A stretch of DNA of 18,713 nucleotides from an uncultured Prevotella sp. (GTDB lineage Bacteria; Bacteroidota; Bacteroidia; Bacteroidales; Bacteroidaceae), in the NCBI GenBank assembly GCA_900548745.1, contig URLQ01000046.1, positions 1 to 18,713 on the forward strand. The letters run 5' to 3'. The notes beneath the pieces were generated by a model that did no database searches, was not told where the DNA came from, and worked only from the letters and a program-made list of their open reading frames with translations. Positions 15,947-18,713 of the stretch are shown piece by piece; position 1 is the first letter of the stretch, and every line of letters starts with the position of its first letter. The position numbers were made by a program, and so were the translations under genes.

Positions 15947-16483
15947 TTAATCTTTAATTATTGATTTTAATTTTTCTAATTCACTCCATCTCGGATCCAC
16001 TGCCTTCTCTTCTTCCTCATCACTACTTCGGGTAGCTGAGTGCTCTTCAAGAGCCTTTATCATCGCAGGATCGCATTTTCCAGGTGCATGCTCGTGCTTA
16101 ATGGGGATGCTGAGTGCTATGGATTCGTATACGAACCATGAGGTGTCGAGGATTGCCTCCTCTTTTTCCACTGTCACGATATCGTCGTCTTCTGAGTATT
16201 CTTCTCCAAGTTTAGCCAGCAGTCTGTTGTCTGTCTCTACAGGCTGGTCCATGTCGTCGAGACACAGGTCGCAAGGCACTTTCACAGTGCCTTCGGCATG
16301 GAAGTTTATCTCGTATAGTCCTGAAACGGATTTATGCGCCGAAATAGAGAGCTGCACGTTGCCGCCCTTAACCTCGTCGCTTTCCGCTGCCAGAAAGAAA
16401 TCGTCATTCAGTTGGCAGCTAATGCTCATCGCATCTGTGTCCAGACTCTTCAGGTCTATCTTCAAACACTCTAAACTTTTCAT
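15947..16483 (-). CDS. DUF177 (YceD-like) protein
   Basis: 178 residues. The core pattern of the family is seen: a beta-rich N-terminal half, then PCDLCLDDM near residue 75, then an acidic segment (GEEYSEDDD), then a short conserved stretch containing DPRWSELEKL near the end. Family members sit directly upstream of rpmF across bacteria and are linked to 23S rRNA and large-subunit synthesis (YceD in E. coli and chloroplast relatives). Here only one CxxC pair is present. It is the first gene of the DUF177-rpmF-fabH operon. Confidence 0.9.
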   Translation of the reverse strand: MKSLECLKIDLKSLDTDAMSISCQLNDDFFLAAESDEVKGGNVQLSISAHKSVSGLYEINFHAEGTVKVPCDLCLDDMDQPVETDNRLLAKLGEEYSEDDDIVTVEKEEAILDTSWFVYESIALSIPIKHEHAPGKCDPAMIKALEEHSATRSSDEEEEKAVDPRWSELEKLKSIIKD

Positions 16484-16624
16484 GTCTATATATATAATAA
16501 GGTGTACCGAAAAGATGGTCCCTTTGTTGTTTTATGCTTTCCCCTTCTTCTTCCTTTTGTTCCGTCTGTCAAGATGCCCACGCACATTCAACGGTAAGGG
16601 TTGGCATATACGTATTTCGGGTTG

Positions 16625-16632
16625 CAAAGGTA
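16625..16632 (-). promoter_or_regulatory. Candidate -7 element of the DUF177 operon
   Basis: TACCTTTG on the minus strand fits TAnnTTTG, but no good TTTG lies 19-20 bases upstream (the nearest is about 25 bases away). The predicted start near 16618 would give a leader of about 135 bases in which I see no known RNA motif. Confidence 0.5.
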
Positions 16633-16736
16633 CAAATATTTTTTTAATACACCCTAACAAAAGCGTGAAAATAATACTTTTAGACGTTTTTTAATGGCTA
16701 ATATACTTTTTTAAAGTAGAAAAATGCTTATAACAA

Positions 16737-16766
16737 TGTGTTAATCAATATAATTTATTAATTTTG
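16737..16766 (+). promoter_or_regulatory. Bacteroidetes-type promoter for purB
   Basis: TAATTTTG at 16759-16766 fits the -7 consensus. TGTG at 16737-16740, 18 bases upstream, is a weak -33 box. The leader before the purB ATG would be about 22 bases. Together with the DUF177 promoter it makes the 16484-16794 gap a divergent promoter region; nothing else was seen there. Confidence 0.6.
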
Positions 16767-16794
16767 CAGCCATAATACGTATTAATTATAATAT

Positions 16795-18141
16795 ATGAAT
16801 TTGGATGTATTGACAGCCGTCTCGCCGATAGACGGCCGCTACAGAGGTAAAACCGAAAGTTTGGCAAATTATTTCTCGGAGTATGCGCTTATCAAATACC
16901 GCATACGTGTGGAAATAGAGTATTTTATAACATTGTGCGAGTTGCCGTTGCCGCAGCTTGCTGATTTCAACCATGCTTATTTTGAGCCGTTGCGTGATAT
17001 CTACCGCAAGTTTGACGAGGCTGGTGCTGCTCGTGTAAAGGAAATCGAGAAGGTTACCAACCATGATGTCAAGGCTGTGGAGTATTACATCAAGGAGCAG
17101 ATTGACAAGATAGGTGACTTCGAGAAATACAAGGAGTTTATCCATTTCGGACTCACCTCACAGGATATCAACAACACTTCTGTGCCTCTCTCTATAAAGG
17201 ATGCACTCAATGATACTTATATCCCGCAGCTCCAGGAGCTCATCGACCTTCTCCAGCAGTATGCCGAAGAGTGGAAAGATGTGCCTATGCTTGCAAAGAC
17301 CCACGGCCAGCCAGCCTCTCCAACCCGTCTTGGCAAGGAGGTGATGGTGTTCGTCTACCGTCTCAACAAACAGCTGGAGATGCTGAAGGCTTGTCCGATG
17401 ACAGCTAAGTTCGGTGGCGCTACAGGAAACTTCAACGCCCACCATGTAGCTTATCCTGAGTACGACTGGCGTGAGTTCGGCAACAAGTTTGTCAGCGAGA
17501 AGCTCGGTCTTGAGCGTGAGCAGTATACCACTCAGATAAGCAACTATGACTGCCTCGGTGCAGTGTTTGATGCCCTTCGCCGTATCAACACCATCATCAT
17601 CGACCTCGACCGTGACTTCTGGATGTATATCTCAATGGAGTATTTCAAGCAGAAGATCAAGGCAGGTGAGGTTGGTTCAAGTGCAATGCCTCACAAGGTG
17701 AACCCTATCGACTTCGAGAACAGTGAGGGTAATATGGGTATGGCGAATGCCGTTCTTCAGTTCCTCGCACAGAAGCTCCCTGTAAGTCGTCTGCAGCGCG
17801 ACCTTACCGACTCTACAGTTCTCCGTAACGTTGGAGTGCCGTTGGGTCATAGCATGATAGCAATCCAGAGCACTCTGAAGGGCTTGCACAAGCTGATCCT
17901 CAACGAGGACAAGATAAGCGCCGACCTCGACAACACATGGGCTGTCGTGGCTGAGGCTATCCAGACGATACTTCGTCGTGAGGCATATCCTCATCCATAC
18001 GAGGCACTGAAGGCACTTACACGTACAAACAAGAAGATGACGGAGGAGACGATACATGAGTTCATAAAGGAACTCAACGTCAGCGATGCTGTAAAGGCTG
18101 AGCTTATGGCGATAACACCACATTCATACACCGGAATCTGA
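16795..18141 (+). CDS. purB: Adenylosuccinate lyase
   Basis: 448 residues, full length. The enzyme cuts fumarate from SAICAR and from adenylosuccinate, so it acts twice in purine synthesis. The superfamily signature GSSAMPHKVNP begins at residue 294 and holds the mobile catalytic-loop Ser. HFGLTSQD (117-124) and KTHGQPASPT (His170) are the other active-site stretches. The ATG at 16795 begins MNLDVLTAVSPIDGRY, the expected start, which carries the phosphate-binding DGRY. No terminator follows, so the next gene is probably on the same transcript. Confidence 0.97.
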   Translation: MNLDVLTAVSPIDGRYRGKTESLANYFSEYALIKYRIRVEIEYFITLCELPLPQLADFNHAYFEPLRDIYRKFDEAGAARVKEIEKVTNHDVKAVEYYIKEQIDKIGDFEKYKEFIHFGLTSQDINNTSVPLSIKDALNDTYIPQLQELIDLLQQYAEEWKDVPMLAKTHGQPASPTRLGKEVMVFVYRLNKQLEMLKACPMTAKFGGATGNFNAHHVAYPEYDWREFGNKFVSEKLGLEREQYTTQISNYDCLGAVFDALRRINTIIIDLDRDFWMYISMEYFKQKIKAGEVGSSAMPHKVNPIDFENSEGNMGMANAVLQFLAQKLPVSRLQRDLTDSTVLRNVGVPLGHSMIAIQSTLKGLHKLILNEDKISADLDNTWAVVAEAIQTILRREAYPHPYEALKALTRTNKKMTEETIHEFIKELNVSDAVKAELMAITPHSYTGI

Positions 18142-18193
18142 AAAACATAAATAAAGCAGAATATAATAATCATTATATATAACAATTTTATCG

Positions 18194-18207
18194 TGGCCGT
18201 GAGGCCA
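18194..18207 (+). other. Small hairpin in the purB-downstream intergenic region
   Basis: TGGCC-GTGA-GGCCA makes a 5-bp GC-rich stem with a tetraloop of GNRA type (GTGA), 29 bases before the next ATG. No U run follows, so it is not a terminator. It may act on mRNA stability or translation of the downstream gene. Confidence 0.35.
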
Positions 18208-18235
18208 TAGTATTAACAAACAACTATTAATAATT

Positions 18236-18713
18236 ATGACAGAAGATTTTGAGAACAAGTCGGAAAACACATCCGCACAGAGTAACGAAGGTGGCCGTGA
18301 GGGCTATCGTTCGAATGATTATCAGGGAGGCTACCGTAGTGCAGGACGCCCTCAGCGCCCGAGGATAAATGCACAGCGTGCCTACAGCACAAACCGTAAC
18401 TACGACAATGAAGGAGGAGGATTCCGTCCGGAAGGCTTCGGTTCTGGTTTGCAGCCGGAAGGCGGTCAGCAGCGTCAAGGCGGCTACCGTCCACGTTACA
18501 ACAGTGGAGAGCAGGGCGGCTATCAGCCACGTCAGAACAGCTACGGCAACCGTGGTGGCTATCAGCAGCGCCCACAGCAGGGCGGCTATCGTCCACGTTA
18601 TAATCAGGATGGCGAGCAAGGCGGCTATCAGCAGCGTCCCCAGCAGGGTGGCTATGGCAACAACCGTGGTGGTTATCAGCAGCGTCCTCAGCAGGGTGGC
18701 TATGGCAACAACC
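18236..18713 (+). CDS. Probable rRNA pseudouridine synthase, N-terminal low-complexity part only (partial)
   Basis: The reading frame opens with ATG at 18236 and stays open to the window edge (159 codons). The start (MTEDFENKSENTSA) is acidic. From about residue 20 the sequence becomes a repeat of Gly, Tyr, Gln, Arg, Pro and Asn (GGYRPRYN, RGGYQQRPQQGGYGNN). No catalytic domain lies within the window. I recall that in Bacteroides and Prevotella the gene after purB is commonly an RluB-like pseudouridine synthase with just such an extension, followed by asnS. The identification rests on that and is not shown by this sequence. A low-complexity RNA-binding or other protein is the alternative. Confidence 0.65.
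   Translation, partial: MTEDFENKSENTSAQSNEGGREGYRSNDYQGGYRSAGRPQRPRINAQRAYSTNRNYDNEGGGFRPEGFGSGLQPEGGQQRQGGYRPRYNSGEQGGYQPRQNSYGNRGGYQQRPQQGGYRPRYNQDGEQGGYQQRPQQGGYGNNRGGYQQRPQQGGYGNN
18466..18713 (+). repeat. Tandem coding repeats for a Gly-Tyr-Arg-Gln tract
   Basis: Near-identical units recur in frame. The 25-mer starting cagcagggtggctatggcaa is at 18641-18665 and again at 18689-18713, a period of 48 bases (16 codons). Shorter units (GGYxPRYN, QQRPQQGGY) precede it. Unit number may vary between strains, as the array reaches the window edge. Confidence 0.9.

Overview
The window looks like a chromosomal segment of a Bacteroidota bacterium, most probably Prevotella or one of the genera recently split from it. 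Four signs point there. Several gene starts are preceded by the Bacteroidetes promoter signature (TTTG near -33, about 19 bases, then TAnnTTTG near -7). One lipoprotein carries a Cys-Gly-Gly-Asp-Ser-Asp-Asp-Asp export signal. A giant protein ends in a type IX secretion-like C-terminal domain. The gene order DUF177-rpmF-fabH-era-der matches, as I recall it, Bacteroides/Prevotella housekeeping clusters. No mobile element, CRISPR array, tRNA or rRNA was seen.

Left part (1-8300, minus strand). A single 2590-codon gene fills 172-7944. It encodes a secreted mosaic protein: signal peptide, four alternating pairs of CUB-like and BNR-associated-type beta-sandwich domains, a right-handed beta-helix, an Fn3-like domain, a tandemly duplicated Ig + DUF4465 + tail module of about 403 residues, and a type IX-like C-terminal domain. 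Upstream lie a Bacteroidetes promoter (8267-8297) and a clear cobalamin riboswitch (about 8070-8242). A strong hairpin terminator (103-140) closes the unit. The gene therefore appears to be a monocistronic, B12-controlled surface protein. From memory, DUF4465-type proteins include the BtuH family of B12-binding surface lipoproteins, so the best hypothesis is a giant type IX-secreted relative of B12-capture proteins. This is the most interesting part of the window.

Middle (8400-10030). A divergent BspA-like leucine-rich-repeat lipoprotein gene lies on the plus strand, with a perfect 14-bp palindrome at its promoter. It ends at a bidirectional terminator shared with the convergent minus-strand operon.

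Right-middle (10057-16483, minus strand). Read in the direction of transcription, the first unit is DUF177/YceD, rpmF (L32) and fabH, then a terminator. The second is era, der, a small lipoprotein, an MlaE-type permease and an MlaF-type ATPase, then the shared terminator. These link ribosome assembly GTPases, fatty acid initiation and outer-membrane lipid transport.

Right end (16795-18713, plus strand). purB is followed by the 5' part of a gene whose product begins with a Gly/Tyr/Gln/Arg-rich repeat extension. It runs off the window and is probably a large-subunit rRNA pseudouridine synthase (RluB-like), judged from neighbourhood and low-complexity N-terminus only.
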